Positions 8,552 through 17,795 of a stretch of DNA of 64,000 bases are shown piece by piece (the stretch's first letter is position 1; each line of letters opens with the position of its first letter). The position numbers and the translations under genes are program-made. Origin of the DNA: Chitinophaga pinensis (GTDB lineage Bacteria; Bacteroidota; Bacteroidia; Chitinophagales; CAMDFR01); assembly GCA_945860705.1 (NCBI GenBank), contig CAMART010000001.1:1-64000 (forward strand). The letters run 5' to 3'. Under the pieces are notes generated by a model. The model was given only the letters and a program-made list of their open reading frames with translations, was not told where the DNA came from and made no database searches.

Positions 8552-11236
8552 CTACTCATATCCCAAATATGGACTTAACCATTTTTCAGCACTCTCTATA
8601 GTCATTCCTTTTCTTTTTGCATAGTCTTCTACTTGATCTTTGTTTATTTTGCCTACTCCAAAATATCGAGCACTTGGATGTGCAAAATACCAGCCACTCA
8701 CACTTGCTGTTGGGTACATAGCATTACTTTCAGTTAATATTATACCCGTATTTTTAGTTACGTCCATGATACTAAATAATATAGGTTTTTCGGTATGATC
8801 TGGACATGCTGGATAGCCTGGTGCAGGTCTTATGCCTTGATATTTTTCTTCAATTAGCTCTTCATTTGAAAGTGTTTCATTTTTCATATATCCCCAAAAC
8901 TCTTTCCTCACTCGTTCATGCATTCTTTCTGCAAATGCTTCTGCAAGTCTATCTGCAAGGGCTTTTATCAATATAGAATTATAATCATCGTGATTGTCTT
9001 CAAATTCTTTTATAGTTTTTTCTATATCCAATCCTGCTGTGACGGCAAACGCACCTATATAATCTTTAATACCAGACTCTTTTGGTGCTATATAATCTGC
9101 CAAACACATATTTGGAATACCAGGAGCTTTCTTAGTTTGTTGTCTTAAATGACGAAGTGTCGTAATAACTTTTGATCTAGTTTCATCTTCGTATACTTCT
9201 ATATCATCATTATTCACTGTATTTGCAGGAAATATGCTCATTGTTGCTTTTGCTAATAGCAATTTTTCATCTACAATTCTCTTTAATAGTTTTTGAGCAT
9301 TATCATAGAGTTCTTTTGCTTCTGCTCCATATTTTTCGTTTTCAAATATTCTAGGATACTTGCCATTAAGCTCCCAAGTGCTAAAGAATGGAGTCCAATC
9401 AATATAATTCATTAACTCCTCTATAGAATAATCATCAAATATTTTTGTACCAATAAAAGTAGGCTTAATTGGTAGATAATTATTCCATTCTATCTTGATT
9501 TTATTTTTTCTAGCAACTTCTAGTGACACATATTCTACTGCCGAACGCTTGCCTTTATGAGCCTCTCTCATTACTTCGTACTCAGCTTTCAAATCTGTAT
9601 GAAATTTTTCTTTTTGTTCATCACTCAAAAGACTACTTGCTACAGTCACACTTTTACTGGCATCTAATACATGTACTACACTACCACTATACATTTGATC
9701 TATTTTTACAGCCGTATGAATTTTAGATGTAGTTGCACCACCTATTAATAATGGAATTTTCATTCCCTCACGTTCCATTTCTTTAGCTACATGTACCATC
9801 TCATCTAATGAAGGAGTAATAAGGCCACTCAACCCTATTATATCTACTTGATGTTCTTTTGCCAATTTCAAAATTTTATCTGCAGGCACCATCACTCCTA
9901 TATCTATTATTTCATAGTTGTTGCAAGCTAATACTACTCCTACTATATTTTTACCAATATCGTGTACATCGCCCTTTACAGTAGCCATAAGTATTTTGCC
10001 TTGTGCTCGAGCATTGCTAGGATTATTTTTCTTTTCTTCTTCTAAAAATGGCTCTAGATATGCTACAGCTTTTTTCATCACTCTTGCACTCTTCACTACT
10101 TGTGGTAAAAACATTTTGCCACTACCAAACAAATCTCCTACTATATTCATACCTGCCATCAATGGTCCTTCTATTACATGCAGTGGTTTATCATATTTTA
10201 TACGAGCTTCTTCTGTATCTATATCTATAAAATCTACAATTCCTTTTACTAATGCATGAGCGAGTCTATCTTCTACTCTTCCACTTCTCCACTCATCTGC
10301 TACTTCATCTTTCTTATCTTTTTTCTTTACTGTCTCTGCATATGCTAGTAATCTTTCTGTAGCATCCTCTCTTCTATCTAGCAATACATCTTCTACATGC
10401 TCGAGCAAATCTTTATTAATATCATCATATACTTCTATCATAGTAGGGTTTACAATACCCATATCCATTCCGTTTTTGATACCATGATACAAAAAAGCTG
10501 AGTGCATTGCTTCCCGCACTGCATTATTTCCTCTGAAAGAAAATGACACATTGCTCACTCCACCACTCACATGAGCATGTGGTAGGTTTTCTCTTATCCA
10601 TTTGGTAGCTCTGAAAAAATCCATAGCATTTTGTCTGTGCTCTTCCATACCTGTAGCTACAGGAAATATATTTGGATCAAAAATGATATCTTGTGGTGGA
10701 AATTTTACTTGCTCTGTCAGAATCTTATAACTTCTTTGACATATTTCTATCCTTCTTTCATAACTATCTGCTTGTCCTTCTTCATCAAATGCCATAACTA
10801 TAACCGCTGCTCCATAGTTGCGAACAAGTTTTGCTTGTCTAATAAATTCCTCTTCTCCTCCTTTAAGTGAAATTGAATTTACAATACTTTTTCCTTGAAC
10901 ACACTTAAGACCTGCTTCTATGATTTCCCATTTAGATGAATCTATCATAATAGGAATTTTAGAGATGTCTGGTTCGGATGCTATAAGGTTTAAAAATGTA
11001 GTCATAGCATAGACTCCATCGAGCATACCTTCATCCATATTTACATCTAATACTTGTGCTCCCCCTTCTACCTGTTCTCTTGCAACACTAAGAGCATCTT
11101 CATATTTTTCATCTTTGATTAATTTCAAAAATTTTGCTGAACCTGTAACATTTGTTCTTTCGCCTACATTCACAAAATTGCTCTCCGGTCTTACTATAAG
11201 AGGCTCTAGACCGCTTAGTTGTAGATATTTATTCAT
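8552..11236 (-). CDS. metH: Methionine synthase, pterin/cobalamin/activation domains (MetH C-terminal part)
   Basis: 894 residues. Order: pterin-binding domain ([16 protein letters not shown], then [20 protein letters not shown]), cap domain, cobalamin-binding domain with GDVHDIGKN (His425 is the lower axial cobalt ligand in the DxHxxG motif) and the [13 protein letters not shown] block, then the SAM-binding activation domain ([15 protein letters not shown]). It transfers the methyl of methyltetrahydrofolate to homocysteine through cobalamin. The homocysteine-binding domain is missing here and is encoded by the upstream gene. Separate genes of this kind are usual in many Bacteroidota, so this is not a frameshift. 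Confidence 0.96.
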   Translation of the reverse strand: MNKYLQLSGLEPLIVRPESNFVNVGERTNVTGSAKFLKLIKDEKYEDALSVAREQVEGGAQVLDVNMDEGMLDGVYAMTTFLNLIASEPDISKIPIMIDSSKWEIIEAGLKCVQGKSIVNSISLKGGEEEFIRQAKLVRNYGAAVIVMAFDEEGQADSYERRIEICQRSYKILTEQVKFPPQDIIFDPNIFPVATGMEEHRQNAMDFFRATKWIRENLPHAHVSGGVSNVSFSFRGNNAVREAMHSAFLYHGIKNGMDMGIVNPTMIEVYDDINKDLLEHVEDVLLDRREDATERLLAYAETVKKKDKKDEVADEWRSGRVEDRLAHALVKGIVDFIDIDTEEARIKYDKPLHVIEGPLMAGMNIVGDLFGSGKMFLPQVVKSARVMKKAVAYLEPFLEEEKKNNPSNARAQGKILMATVKGDVHDIGKNIVGVVLACNNYEIIDIGVMVPADKILKLAKEHQVDIIGLSGLITPSLDEMVHVAKEMEREGMKIPLLIGGATTSKIHTAVKIDQMYSGSVVHVLDASKSVTVASSLLSDEQKEKFHTDLKAEYEVMREAHKGKRSAVEYVSLEVARKNKIKIEWNNYLPIKPTFIGTKIFDDYSIEELMNYIDWTPFFSTWELNGKYPRIFENEKYGAEAKELYDNAQKLLKRIVDEKLLLAKATMSIFPANTVNNDDIEVYEDETRSKVITTLRHLRQQTKKAPGIPNMCLADYIAPKESGIKDYIGAFAVTAGLDIEKTIKEFEDNHDDYNSILIKALADRLAEAFAERMHERVRKEFWGYMKNETLSNEELIEEKYQGIRPAPGYPACPDHTEKPILFSIMDVTKNTGIILTESNAMYPTASVSGWYFAHPSARYFGVGKINKDQVEDYAKRKGMTIESAEKWLSPYLGYE

Positions 11237-11249
11237 ACCTTTTAATAAT

Positions 11250-11288
11250 TTTTGAATTTTGAATTTTGAATTTTGAATTAATTCAAAA
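11250..11288 (+). repeat. Tandem TTTTGAA x4 ending in an 18-bp perfect palindrome
   Basis: Four exact 7-bp units (11250-11277) overlap a perfect palindrome, TTTTGAATTAATTCAAAA (11271-11288), in the 63-bp gap between the two metH genes. The palindrome could form a short AU-only hairpin in the mRNA and might affect processing or the ratio of the two subunits. Confidence 0.8.
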
Positions 11289-11299
11289 TCATTTATTAT

Positions 11300-12307
11300 T
11301 TAACTTAATACGCTTGTATATTTTTTCCTTGGTTCATATTTGCCGGCGATATCTGCCATTACTTTTATATGGTCTGGTGTTGTACCACAACAACCTCCCA
11401 AGATATTAATAAATCCACTCGAGCAAAACTCTTCTACTTGTGCACCCATTTGTTCTGGACTTTCATCATATTGTCCAAATTCATTTGGTAGACCTGCATT
11501 TGGATATGCACTTATAAAACAAGTAGCAATATTTGATAGAGCCTCTAGGTATGGTCGCATATCTTTAGCACCTAATGCACAATTGAGACCTACAGACAAT
11601 AAATCTGCATGTGATACGGATATATAAAATGCTTCTGCGGTCTGTCCACTAAGTGTTCTACCGCTTGCATCTGTAATAGTACCAGATACCATTATTGGTA
11701 GCTCTTTCCCTATTTCATCATATACTTGTCGTATAGCAAAAAGTGCGGCTTTACAATTTAGTGTGTCAAACACCGTTTCTACTAATAAAATATCTGCTCC
11801 ACCATCTATTAGTCCTTTAGCTTGTTGTGCATAAGCTACTACTAATTCATCAAAGGTTATTGCTCTGAAACCTGGATTGTTTACATCTGGTGATATAGAT
11901 GCAGTTCTATTCGTTGGACCCATAGCCCCAGCTACAAATCGAGGCTTATTTGAATCCATAGCAGTGTATTCATCACATGCTTTACGAGCTACTTTAGCAC
12001 TTTCGTAGTTGAGTTCGTATACTATATGTTCAAGTTTGTAGTCTGCTTGTGCAATAGTAGTACCACTAAATGTATTCGTTTCTACTATATCTGAACCTGC
12101 TTCTAAATATGCTTTATGGATAGCTTCGATAATATCTGGTCTTACTATAGATAGCAAATCATTATTTCCTTGCAAGTCGTGTGGATGATCTTTAAATCTG
12201 TCTCCTCTAAAATCTTTTTCTTCAAGATGGTATCGCTGTATCATAGTGCCCATAGCGCCATCTAAAATAAGAATTCTTTTTTCTAATAATTCCTTAATGT
12301 CTATCAT
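11300..12307 (-). CDS. Homocysteine S-methyltransferase domain protein (MetH N-terminal part)
   Basis: 335 residues from the ATG at 12307, which gives the usual [20 protein letters not shown]; an in-frame codon 15 bp upstream also opens the frame but adds only VVIF-type residues. The TIM barrel ends in [12 protein letters not shown], whose two cysteines with the upstream cysteine in [11 protein letters not shown] form the zinc site that activates homocysteine. It works with the separately encoded pterin/B12 protein downstream. A SAM-I riboswitch lies in the 5' leader. Confidence 0.93.
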   Translation of the reverse strand: MIDIKELLEKRILILDGAMGTMIQRYHLEEKDFRGDRFKDHPHDLQGNNDLLSIVRPDIIEAIHKAYLEAGSDIVETNTFSGTTIAQADYKLEHIVYELNYESAKVARKACDEYTAMDSNKPRFVAGAMGPTNRTASISPDVNNPGFRAITFDELVVAYAQQAKGLIDGGADILLVETVFDTLNCKAALFAIRQVYDEIGKELPIMVSGTITDASGRTLSGQTAEAFYISVSHADLLSVGLNCALGAKDMRPYLEALSNIATCFISAYPNAGLPNEFGQYDESPEQMGAQVEEFCSSGFINILGGCCGTTPDHIKVMADIAGKYEPRKKYTSVLS

Positions 12308-12380
12308 AAAAATAACGACCAACTTTTTTGTATCAAGAATTTTGACTGAAATAATAAGAATAGAATATACAAAATCGCTT

Positions 12381-12492
12381 CTTATCTTTTCCCAAAGCCT
12401 TATGGGGCTTGGGCAGGAGTTGGCACCTAAATATTTATAAAATTGGTTGCCAAGACATCAAAGGGCCTGCTCCCTCCGTCTTTCTTGATAAG
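12381..12492 (-). promoter_or_regulatory. SAM-I (S-box) riboswitch controlling metH
   Basis: The minus strand shows the S-box consensus in order: P1 5' strand CTTATC, GACGGAGGGA...GGCCC, GATGTCTTGGCAACC, AGGTGCCAACTCCTGCCC, a GGGAAAAG block, and the P1 3' strand GATAAG. The closing helix CTTATC/GATAAG is perfect. SAM binding should stabilise P1. The 3' strand (GATAAGAA) can alternatively pair with TTCTTAT at 12354-12360, and the 5' strand lies in a near palindrome with the upstream TTGATAA, giving two mutually exclusive folds. No U-run terminator is visible, so control may be translational or use another mechanism. Confidence 0.93.
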
Positions 12493-12503
12493 TTTATCAA
12501 AGA

Positions 12504-12511
12504 CAAATATA
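12504..12511 (-). promoter_or_regulatory. Candidate -7 box (TATATTTG) for the metH transcript
   Basis: A perfect TAnnTTTG match on the minus strand. A start site 4-7 nt downstream would fall just before the TTGATAA that precedes riboswitch helix P1, so the transcript would begin almost exactly at the aptamer. Confidence 0.6.
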
Positions 12512-12543
12512 AGTTAAATATACTAAATAAAGCTATACAGCTT

Positions 12544-12966
12544 TTATTTTTTCTTTGCTGAAGACTTGATATTTTTTATATCAAACCAAAGTTTTGATTG
12601 ATCTTCAGGATAAAAATTATAATTAATAGTAACTTCTTCTCCTTTTTTTACTGCTCTACGAGTAATGACTTTAAAAGTTTTATCTTCATAATCTGTCTCA
12701 TATTTGCAAGTAGGATCATAAGAATGATTGTACATAGAGCCCCAACCTAAAACGATTGCACTCAATCTGCTACTTTCTCCCCAATTGAAATAATAATTGT
12801 ATAAGAAAGTTTCTCCAATAAGTTTTGTGTCTTTCATATTCATCACTAAAACTGGTGCACACTCTATAGCTGTGCCTGATGGAATGTCTTTGGTAGCAAA
12901 TACTCCAAGCCCACATCCTGGACTTTGTTTTAAAGTAATACAGTCTTTAATAAAAAAATTGGGCAT
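12544..12966 (-). CDS. SET-domain protein (putative protein-lysine methyltransferase)
   Basis: 140 residues, nearly all SET domain: GCGLGVFATKDIPSGTAIE at the start, the SAM/lysine-channel block MYNHSYDPTC, and VKKGEEVTINYNFYPED near the end. No pre-SET or post-SET cysteine cluster is present, as in the short bacterial SET proteins. Substrate unknown. It is a single gene facing away from the ybaB-like gene. The lysine-rich tail (IKSSAKKK) may be disordered. Confidence 0.85.
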   Translation of the reverse strand: MPNFFIKDCITLKQSPGCGLGVFATKDIPSGTAIECAPVLVMNMKDTKLIGETFLYNYYFNWGESSRLSAIVLGWGSMYNHSYDPTCKYETDYEDKTFKVITRRAVKKGEEVTINYNFYPEDQSKLWFDIKNIKSSAKKK

Positions 12967-12985
12967 AATGATTTGGATTAGAGCG

Positions 12986-13012
12986 CAAAAGTATAACTAA
13001 ATTGTATTTTTG
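12986..13012. promoter_or_regulatory. Overlapping divergent -7 boxes between the SET and YbaB-like genes
   Basis: A minus-strand TACTTTTG at 12986-12993, 20 nt before the SET gene ATG, and a plus-strand TATTTTTG at 13005-13012, 20 nt before the YbaB-like ATG. The two boxes are 11 bp apart, so each -33 region would overlap the other promoter and the two could compete for polymerase. Confidence 0.5.
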
Positions 13013-13032
13013 CATTCAAAACTTTATAAAAC

Positions 13033-13335
13033 ATGTTAGATTTTTTAGGAAAAATGAAGGACATTCAGTCCAAAATGGAGGAAACCAAAAACAAACTTGA
13101 AAGCACAAAAGTGGTGGGAATAAATAGAGACGCAAGTGCTAAAGTAACTGTGAATGGGGCAAGAAGAGTATTGGATATAGAAATAAACGACCAATTTTAT
13201 TCTGAACATACCAAGGATGAAGTGCTACAGGCTATAAAAGATGCTATGCAAGATGCTACTAACAAAAGCGAAGCACTCATCAAAGAAGAAATGAAAGGAG
13301 CGATGCCTCAAATACCCGGTTTGAACTTTGACTAA
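13033..13335 (+). CDS. YbaB/EbfC family nucleoid-associated protein
   Basis: 100 residues, the normal family length. An N-terminal helix (FLGKMKDIQSKMEETKNKLE) is followed by the conserved beta-sheet part (VTVNGARRVLDIEINDQF) and a C-terminal helix ending MPQIPGLNF. The family forms tweezer-like dimers that bind DNA. In many genomes it neighbours recR/dnaX; here recR is 20 kb away. Confidence 0.87.
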   Translation: MLDFLGKMKDIQSKMEETKNKLESTKVVGINRDASAKVTVNGARRVLDIEINDQFYSEHTKDEVLQAIKDAMQDATNKSEALIKEEMKGAMPQIPGLNFD

Positions 13336-13373
13336 TAATTGACTATTTTTGAAAATCAAAAAAATTAAATAAA

Positions 13374-13565
13374 ATGAAAAAAATCATATTATCGTTTATA
13401 GTTGTAATAACTTTAGTAGTAACTATTACTTCATGTACAAAAGATTGTTATAGTTGCACTACTTCTGGAGATGAAGAAAATATTTGTAGAGAAGATTTTC
13501 CTTCTGAAAAAGAGTATACAACAGAATTAAAAAAACTTAGAGCACTAGGTTTTAATTGCAAATAA
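13374..13565 (+). CDS. Small lipoprotein of unknown function
   Basis: 63 residues. A hydrophobic signal sequence ends in the lipobox ITSC (Cys21), then TKDCYSCTTSGDEENICRED, and a single late Cys in GFNCK: four cysteines after the lipidated one, which could form two disulfides. A strong hairpin terminator follows 4 bp after the stop. Confidence 0.65.
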   Translation: MKKIILSFIVVITLVVTITSCTKDCYSCTTSGDEENICREDFPSEKEYTTELKKLRALGFNCK

Positions 13566-13568
13566 AAA

Positions 13569-13595
13569 AGGGGCTAAATAGCCCCTCCTTTTTTA
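13569..13595 (+). terminator. Intrinsic terminator after the small lipoprotein gene
   Basis: Stem AGGGGCTA / TAGCCCCT with an AA loop, preceded by an A-run and followed by CCTTTTTT. Confidence 0.85.
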
Positions 13596-13718
13596 CACCC
13601 AAAACCCAAAATATGAAGAAACTGTATGAATCAGTTTCAAAAGTATAAACGACAAATTCTTTTAATTAGTTTGCTGGTTTTTGTAGTTTAACATTATTTT
13701 ACATTTATATGACAAATG

Positions 13719-13749
13719 TAGATTTGTAGATTTTGTAAAAACAAATCTA
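13719..13749 (+). promoter_or_regulatory. Candidate promoter inside an inverted repeat upstream of the CoA-transferase gene
   Basis: TAGATTTG (13719-13726) matches TAnnTTTG. The same bases form the left arm of a 9-bp inverted repeat TAGATTTGT...ACAAATCTA with a 13-nt spacer, so a repressor bound to the repeat would cover the -7 box and start site. The rest of the gap from 13600 holds no other recognised element. Confidence 0.4.
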
Positions 13750-13781
13750 AACTGCTGTTTTTCAACTCTATACATTCATAA

Positions 13782-14861
13782 ATGACACAAAGCAATTTTT
13801 TTAAAGATTTAAAAGTAATAGAACTTTCTAGTGTGCTAGCTGGTCCTTTGGTTGGAACTTTTTTTGCCGAAATGGGTGCAAAGGTACTCAAGATAGAAAA
13901 TTCGTTGACTCATGGAGATGTGACTCGCACTTGGAAAGCTAAAAACGAATTGGAAACTTCTGAATATTCTTCTTATTACGCCAGTGCAAATTACGGTAAG
14001 AAAGTAGTGTTTGCAAACCTTATGGATGAAGAAACTTTACGTAATTTCTATGACAGTATAAAAAACACGGATGTATTGATTTTGAATTTTAAATATGGTG
14101 ATGCAGAAAAATTTAATGTAGATTATGAAACTCTTAAAAAGATAAATCCAAAATTAATTTATGGATGTATATCTGGATTTGGAGAAGAGAGTGAGCGTGT
14201 AGCATATGATGCGATACTACAAGCTGAAACTGGCTTTATGAGTATGAACGGCGCAACAGATGCTGCATCTACAAAAATGCCTGTTGCATTGATAGATGTA
14301 CTAGCATCTCATCAATTAAAAGAAGGGATATTAGTAGCTTTACTCAAAAGACAATCATCAGGAAAAGGTTCAAAAGTACATGTGAGTTTATATGATAGCG
14401 CTATCGCTTCACTTGTAAACCAAGCAAGTAATTGGTTGATGAACGGTAATATTGCTCAAAAACTAGGAAGTGCGCACCCTAATATTGCACCTTATGGAGA
14501 TGTTTTCACAACACTTGATAATAAGGAAATACTTTTTGCTATAGGAAGCGACAAACATTTTGAAATCTTGTGTGATATACTTGAAATCAGTGATATAAAT
14601 AAAAATGATAAATTTGTTACAAATCAGCATCGAGTAAGCAATAGAAAGGAACTATTAGAAATTCTACAACTTGCTATAAAATCATGGAAAAGAGATGATT
14701 TATATTTTGAACTTATTCATAAAAAAATTCCTGTAGGTATTATCAATAATATGCAAGAAGTTTTTGAACAAGAAAATGCACAAAAGCTACTTTTGCGAGA
14801 AACTGTAAATGGTGTAGAAAGTATACGTCCAAAAACAGCAGTGTTTACAATTGAAGATTGA
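13782..14861 (+). CDS. Family III CoA-transferase (CaiB/BaiF type)
   Basis: 359 residues. Starts FFKDLKVIELSSVLAGPLVG with AEMGAKVLKIEN, as in the family. The aspartate that carries the acyl intermediate is likely Asp143 in RVAYDAILQAETG, and GKGSKVHVSLYDSAIASL follows. These enzymes move CoA between carboxylic acids; the substrate cannot be read from sequence and no dedicated catabolic genes are adjacent. Confidence 0.9.
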   Translation: MTQSNFFKDLKVIELSSVLAGPLVGTFFAEMGAKVLKIENSLTHGDVTRTWKAKNELETSEYSSYYASANYGKKVVFANLMDEETLRNFYDSIKNTDVLILNFKYGDAEKFNVDYETLKKINPKLIYGCISGFGEESERVAYDAILQAETGFMSMNGATDAASTKMPVALIDVLASHQLKEGILVALLKRQSSGKGSKVHVSLYDSAIASLVNQASNWLMNGNIAQKLGSAHPNIAPYGDVFTTLDNKEILFAIGSDKHFEILCDILEISDINKNDKFVTNQHRVSNRKELLEILQLAIKSWKRDDLYFELIHKKIPVGIINNMQEVFEQENAQKLLLRETVNGVESIRPKTAVFTIED

Positions 14862-14895
14862 CATTTGTAATGAATTACATAATTTTGTTTAAGAT

Positions 14896-15498
14896 ATGAT
14901 ATATACACTCCCTTTTATTTCAGCAATTATAGGTTGGTTTACCAATTATATAGCTGTATTGATGCTATTTAGGCCAAGAAAACCATTCAATTTTTTGGGT
15001 TATAATATTCAAGGTATTTTCCCAAAAAGACAAGCGCTTATAGCAGCTAAAATAGGAAAAATGGTAGCTGATGAACTCTTAAGTGTGGAAGATATCCAAA
15101 ACAAAATTCATTCGCCAGATGCTATTGATAAGATCAATTCAAAAATTGAAGAAAAAATAGATTTTTATTTGAATAATTCTATGCCTGAGAAGTACCCCAT
15201 CATGTCATTATTTATAGGAAGTGGCACAAAAACTAAAATAAAAAATGAAGTGCTTGGACAAGTGAGCACTATGGCTCCTGACATGATAGGCGATATGGTG
15301 AGTAGTATTGGAGCAAACTTAAATATAGAAGAGTCTATCAAAGAAAAAGTGACTGCATTTCCTCCAGAAAGATTAGAAAAATTACTAAACGATATACTCA
15401 AAAATGAATTTACTTTTATAGAATGGGTAGGTGCATTTTTGGGATTTGTGATAGGACTTATACAGCTATTTATAGCATTATTATTTCCTAATAGTTAG
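14896..15498 (+). CDS. DUF445 family membrane protein
   Basis: 200 residues. N-terminal membrane segment (LPFISAIIGWFTNYIAVLMLF) with the family motif GWFTNYIAVLMLFRP, followed by IQGIFPKRQALIAAKIGKMV and a second membrane helix at the C-terminus (GAFLGFVIGLIQLFIALLF). The middle is soluble and helical. Function unknown in the family. Confidence 0.8.
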   Translation: MIYTLPFISAIIGWFTNYIAVLMLFRPRKPFNFLGYNIQGIFPKRQALIAAKIGKMVADELLSVEDIQNKIHSPDAIDKINSKIEEKIDFYLNNSMPEKYPIMSLFIGSGTKTKIKNEVLGQVSTMAPDMIGDMVSSIGANLNIEESIKEKVTAFPPERLEKLLNDILKNEFTFIEWVGAFLGFVIGLIQLFIALLFPNS

Positions 15499-15507
15499 AT
15501 ATTAATC

Positions 15508-16005
15508 ATGTATAGTATAGGCAATTATATTGTTATGAGTATATCCATTATATTCATTATTGCTTTTGGCTATTATTTTTTGAGAGTCCACTATAAAAGA
15601 TATTTTTCTTCTCATAGCAAAAATCTTCAAATCTTTTTGAAAGAAAACAATTATGAACTAGTTATAAAACGAACAATAAATGAAAAAGAATGGTCAAATG
15701 CTCCAATCAAAAAATTAAAAAATAAGAATATTGAATATGGTTTTAGATTTATAACTACAAAACCCATTTTTTTAAAAAGAAGAGATGTAGAATATTCCTT
15801 CATACTTGTAAAATCTAAAAATAATTATGTAGAGTATTGGCAAGAGATAACTTATGACTTTATTTTTGATCCACAAATAAAATATACAAAAGGAAAATCT
15901 TTTACAAAACTAGAAGCTGAAAGCACAAAAATATGTAATGGATGTAATACGGAACTAAATAATTTATTAATGAGTTGCCCAGTATGCAAAATGGAATTTG
16001 AATAA
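15508..16005 (+). CDS. Membrane-anchored protein with C-terminal zinc ribbon
   Basis: 165 residues. One N-terminal membrane helix (residues about 7-26), a basic soluble region, and a C-terminal CNGCNTELNNLLMSCPVCKMEF, i.e. two CxxC pairs 14-15 residues apart that look like a zinc ribbon. No family recognised. It follows the DUF445 gene after 9 bp. Its TAA stop directly abuts the TAA of the convergent purN, giving TAATTA. Confidence 0.6.
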   Translation: MYSIGNYIVMSISIIFIIAFGYYFLRVHYKRYFSSHSKNLQIFLKENNYELVIKRTINEKEWSNAPIKKLKNKNIEYGFRFITTKPIFLKRRDVEYSFILVKSKNNYVEYWQEITYDFIFDPQIKYTKGKSFTKLEAESTKICNGCNTELNNLLMSCPVCKMEFE

Positions 16006-16569
16006 TTACATCAACTCTTTCTCTATAACTTTTGCATAGTTTTCATGTTCTAACTTTAGTACTTCTTGTGCTATTTCTAGTGGGTTTTTACATTGTGTGA
16101 TATCGACGGATTTTTGAAATATAATTTGTCCTTCGTCATAATGTTCGTTTACAAAATGAATTGTGATGCCCGACTCTTTTTCTTTATTTTGAAAAACTGC
16201 TTCATGCACATGATGTCCATACATGCCTTTACCTCCGTATTTTGGCAAAAGTGCTGGATGTATATTCAATATTTTTTGCTCATATTTATTTGATAAATAT
16301 GCTGGAATCTGAATCATAAATCCTGCTAAAACTATTAAATCTATATTATTACGAGCTAGAATATCCAGTGTTTCTAATTCGTTTGTGATTGTTTTTTTAT
16401 TGATGATAGCTGTAGGAATATAATGTTTTTGAGCTATAGACAGCACGCCAGCACTAGGATTGTTTGAAACTATCAATGCTACATTTATTGATTTATGATT
16501 ACTAAAATAATCTATTATTTTTTGAGCATTGGAGCCAGCTCCAGAAGCAAATATGGCTATATGTTTCAT
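16006..16569 (-). CDS. purN: Phosphoribosylglycinamide formyltransferase
   Basis: 187 residues from the ATG at 16569. The frame extends 20 codons further, but the family starts MKHIAIFASGAGSNAQKII, so the shorter start is preferred. ILNIHPALLPKYGGKGMYG holds the catalytic His region (the family Asn-His-Asp triad) and GITIHFVNEHYDEGQII follows. It formylates GAR in purine synthesis using 10-formyl-THF. It diverges from gmd. Confidence 0.93.
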   Translation of the reverse strand: MKHIAIFASGAGSNAQKIIDYFSNHKSINVALIVSNNPSAGVLSIAQKHYIPTAIINKKTITNELETLDILARNNIDLIVLAGFMIQIPAYLSNKYEQKILNIHPALLPKYGGKGMYGHHVHEAVFQNKEKESGITIHFVNEHYDEGQIIFQKSVDITQCKNPLEIAQEVLKLEHENYAKVIEKELM

Positions 16570-16667
16570 AAAATATTCTAATTTACTACAAAAATGAATA
16601 AGAGTGGCAAAACTATAGTAGATAATCAATATCTTTACGTTTCATTCAATTTTATATAGAGAAAAAG

Positions 16668-17777
16668 ATGAAAAAAGCATTAATAACAGGTGTGACTGGA
16701 CAAGATGGAGCTTATCTTTCAGAGTTTTTATTGAAAAAAGGCTATGAAGTACATGGTATAAAAAGAAGAAGCTCTTTATTTAATACCGATAGAATAGACC
16801 ACTTATATCAAGACCCACATATAGACAATAGAAATTTTATACTGCACTATGGAGACTTGACAGACTCTAGCAATATAATAAGAATCATACAAGAAGTGCA
16901 GCCAGATGAAATATATAACCTAGGTGCAATGAGCCATGTGAAAGTGAGTTTTGATATGCCTGAGTATGTAGCTAATGTAGACGGATTGGGCACATTGAGG
17001 ATTTTAGAAGCGGTTCGTTTTTTAGGATTGACCAAAAAAACTAGAATCTATCAAGCATCTACTTCTGAGCTTTATGGCTTGGTACAAGAGATACCACAGA
17101 GCGAAAAAACTCCTTTTTATCCTCGTTCGCCATATGGTGTAGCGAAGATGTATGGGTTTTGGATCACAGTAAACTATAGAGAAGCATATGGAATGTATGC
17201 ATGCAATGGCATACTATTTAACCATGAGAGCCCACTAAGAGGTGAAACATTTGTAACTAGAAAAATAACTAGAGCGGTAGCTAAAATTGCTCTAGGACTA
17301 CAGGATGCTATGTATATGGGAAACTTAGATGCACAAAGAGACTGGGGACATGCAAAAGATTATATTGAGGCTATGTACTTGATGTTACAACAAGATACTC
17401 CTGAAGACTTTGTAATAGCAACTGGAATCACTACAAGAGTGCGTGATTTTATACGAATGGCTTTTGCAGAATTGAAAATAGAAGTAGCCTTTGAAGGTGA
17501 AGGTGAAAATGAAATAGGTAAAGTGGTAGCTTGCAATGGTGAACATAAAGTAGCTATAGGACAAACTGTAGTGTCTGTAGACAAAAATTACTACCGACCT
17601 ACAGAAGTAGATTTACTGATAGGTGACCCTACTAAAGCACAAACTAAACTAAACTGGAAACCAAAATATGACCTACAAGCATTGGTAACTGAAATGGTAC
17701 TAGCAGATTTGAAATTATTTCAACGAGATAAATATCTGATGGAAGGTGGCCATTATACTATGAACTATTATGAATAA
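16668..17777 (+). CDS. gmd: GDP-mannose 4,6-dehydratase
   Basis: 369 residues. NADP-binding [19 protein letters not shown], the RR-containing [15 protein letters not shown] loop, and the active-site [15 protein letters not shown] (YxxxK). It makes GDP-4-keto-6-deoxymannose, the substrate of the next gene, 18 bp downstream. Together they give GDP-L-fucose for glycan synthesis. Confidence 0.97.
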   Translation: MKKALITGVTGQDGAYLSEFLLKKGYEVHGIKRRSSLFNTDRIDHLYQDPHIDNRNFILHYGDLTDSSNIIRIIQEVQPDEIYNLGAMSHVKVSFDMPEYVANVDGLGTLRILEAVRFLGLTKKTRIYQASTSELYGLVQEIPQSEKTPFYPRSPYGVAKMYGFWITVNYREAYGMYACNGILFNHESPLRGETFVTRKITRAVAKIALGLQDAMYMGNLDAQRDWGHAKDYIEAMYLMLQQDTPEDFVIATGITTRVRDFIRMAFAELKIEVAFEGEGENEIGKVVACNGEHKVAIGQTVVSVDKNYYRPTEVDLLIGDPTKAQTKLNWKPKYDLQALVTEMVLADLKLFQRDKYLMEGGHYTMNYYE

Positions 17778-17795
17778 AAATAGATTGTACAATTA

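Noticed and set aside
9918-10259. 113-residue plus-strand ORF
   Set aside because: Antisense to the conserved B12-binding part of MetH, with no start context or family similarity.
8552-12307. Split metH as a frameshifted or disrupted gene
   Set aside because: Both parts have proper starts and stops and a 63-bp gap, and separate genes are normal in many Bacteroidota.
12381-12492. GC-rich hairpins as a terminator for a neighbouring gene
   Set aside because: The block order and the P1 helix match the S-box aptamer, and there is no U-run.
16570-16629. N-terminal extension of PurN by 20 codons
   Set aside because: The family starts at MKHIAIFASGAGSN; the extension has no similarity and lies in the divergent promoter region.
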